Of a stretch of 64,000 bases of DNA, positions 63,846-64,000 are shown piece by piece. The first letter of the stretch is position 1; every line of letters starts with the position of its first letter. The stretch comes from Anthopleura xanthogrammica (taxonomy: Eukaryota; Cnidaria; Anthozoa; Actiniaria; Actiniidae): contig OZ025220.1 of the NCBI GenBank assembly GCA_964019055.1, forward strand, positions 1,194,334 through 1,258,333, written 5' to 3'. A model generated the notes under the pieces. The model was not told the DNA's origin and did no database searches. It worked only from the letters and a program-made list of their open reading frames with translations. Both the position numbers and the translations under genes were made by a program.

Positions 63846-64000
63846 GTAAGAATGGTTATCGTATGGTTGGGGAACGTACGGTACTGACTTACAGCACGTA
63901 CACGGTACGACATGCCGTAACATTGAAATGGCTTCCCATAAGAATGGTTATCGTATGAGTGGGAAACATACGGTACTGACTTACAGCACGTACATCGTAT
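63846..64000. repeat. Start of a 90-bp tandem repeat running off the window
   Basis: AGAATGGTTATCGTATG at about 63849 recurs at 63939, followed both times by CGGTACTGACTTACAGCACG. At least 1.7 copies of a 90-bp unit directly after PCSK7 exon 17. Confidence 0.8.

Overview
The window is metazoan nuclear DNA: small coding exons with GT/AG introns, AT-rich and packed with short inverted-repeat elements, LINE and SINE fragments and satellite arrays. Gene content (fibrinogen-related protein, LSM7, SPPL2-type aspartyl protease, C2H2 zinc-finger protein, PCSK7-type convertase) plus the repeat style, especially a tRNA-derived SINE with a conserved GGAGGGAGGAAAACC block that I associate with coral genomes, suggest an early-branching marine animal, most likely an anthozoan cnidarian. 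That placement is inference. No prokaryotic, viral or organellar segment was recognised.

Layout. 1-10.9 kb (+): two tandem fibrinogen-related genes. Only the last exon of the first is present (92-498); the second is complete in five exons (5167-9941). Their last exons and about 1 kb of 3' flank are near-identical direct duplicates. A 949-bp (GTATC)n array and opposing LINE fragments lie between them. 11.2-14.7 kb (+): a 57-bp minisatellite ends about 80 bp before LSM7 (four exons). 18.0-29.0 kb (-): an SPPL2-type intramembrane aspartyl protease in twelve exons, with more 57-bp arrays and a 36-bp satellite in its introns. 31.3-33.8 kb (-): a two-exon C2H2 zinc-finger gene. 36.2-52.4 kb (-): a thirteen-exon gene whose exon phases link a PH-like N-terminus, a possible Ras-association-like middle and a C-terminal RUN domain in one 1038-codon frame. 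Its introns hold a TTAA-flanked Kolobok-like transposon with a truncated ORF, and nested inverted-repeat elements enclosing a Crypton-like tyrosine-recombinase fragment. 53.3-64.0 kb (+): a PCSK7-like proprotein convertase, seventeen exons to the window edge, its C-terminal tail missing.

The host genes are not an operon or a pathway. SPPL2 and PCSK7 are both secretory-pathway proteases, LSM7 acts in RNA metabolism, and the RUN protein is probably a signalling or trafficking adaptor. The RUN gene and PCSK7 are head to head and share about 0.9 kb of intergenic DNA with a CRE palindrome and several ETS-like CTTCCGG motifs. I reconstructed the gene models by hand from splice sites and reading phase. 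Every exon join listed keeps an open frame, but none has been checked against transcripts or databases.
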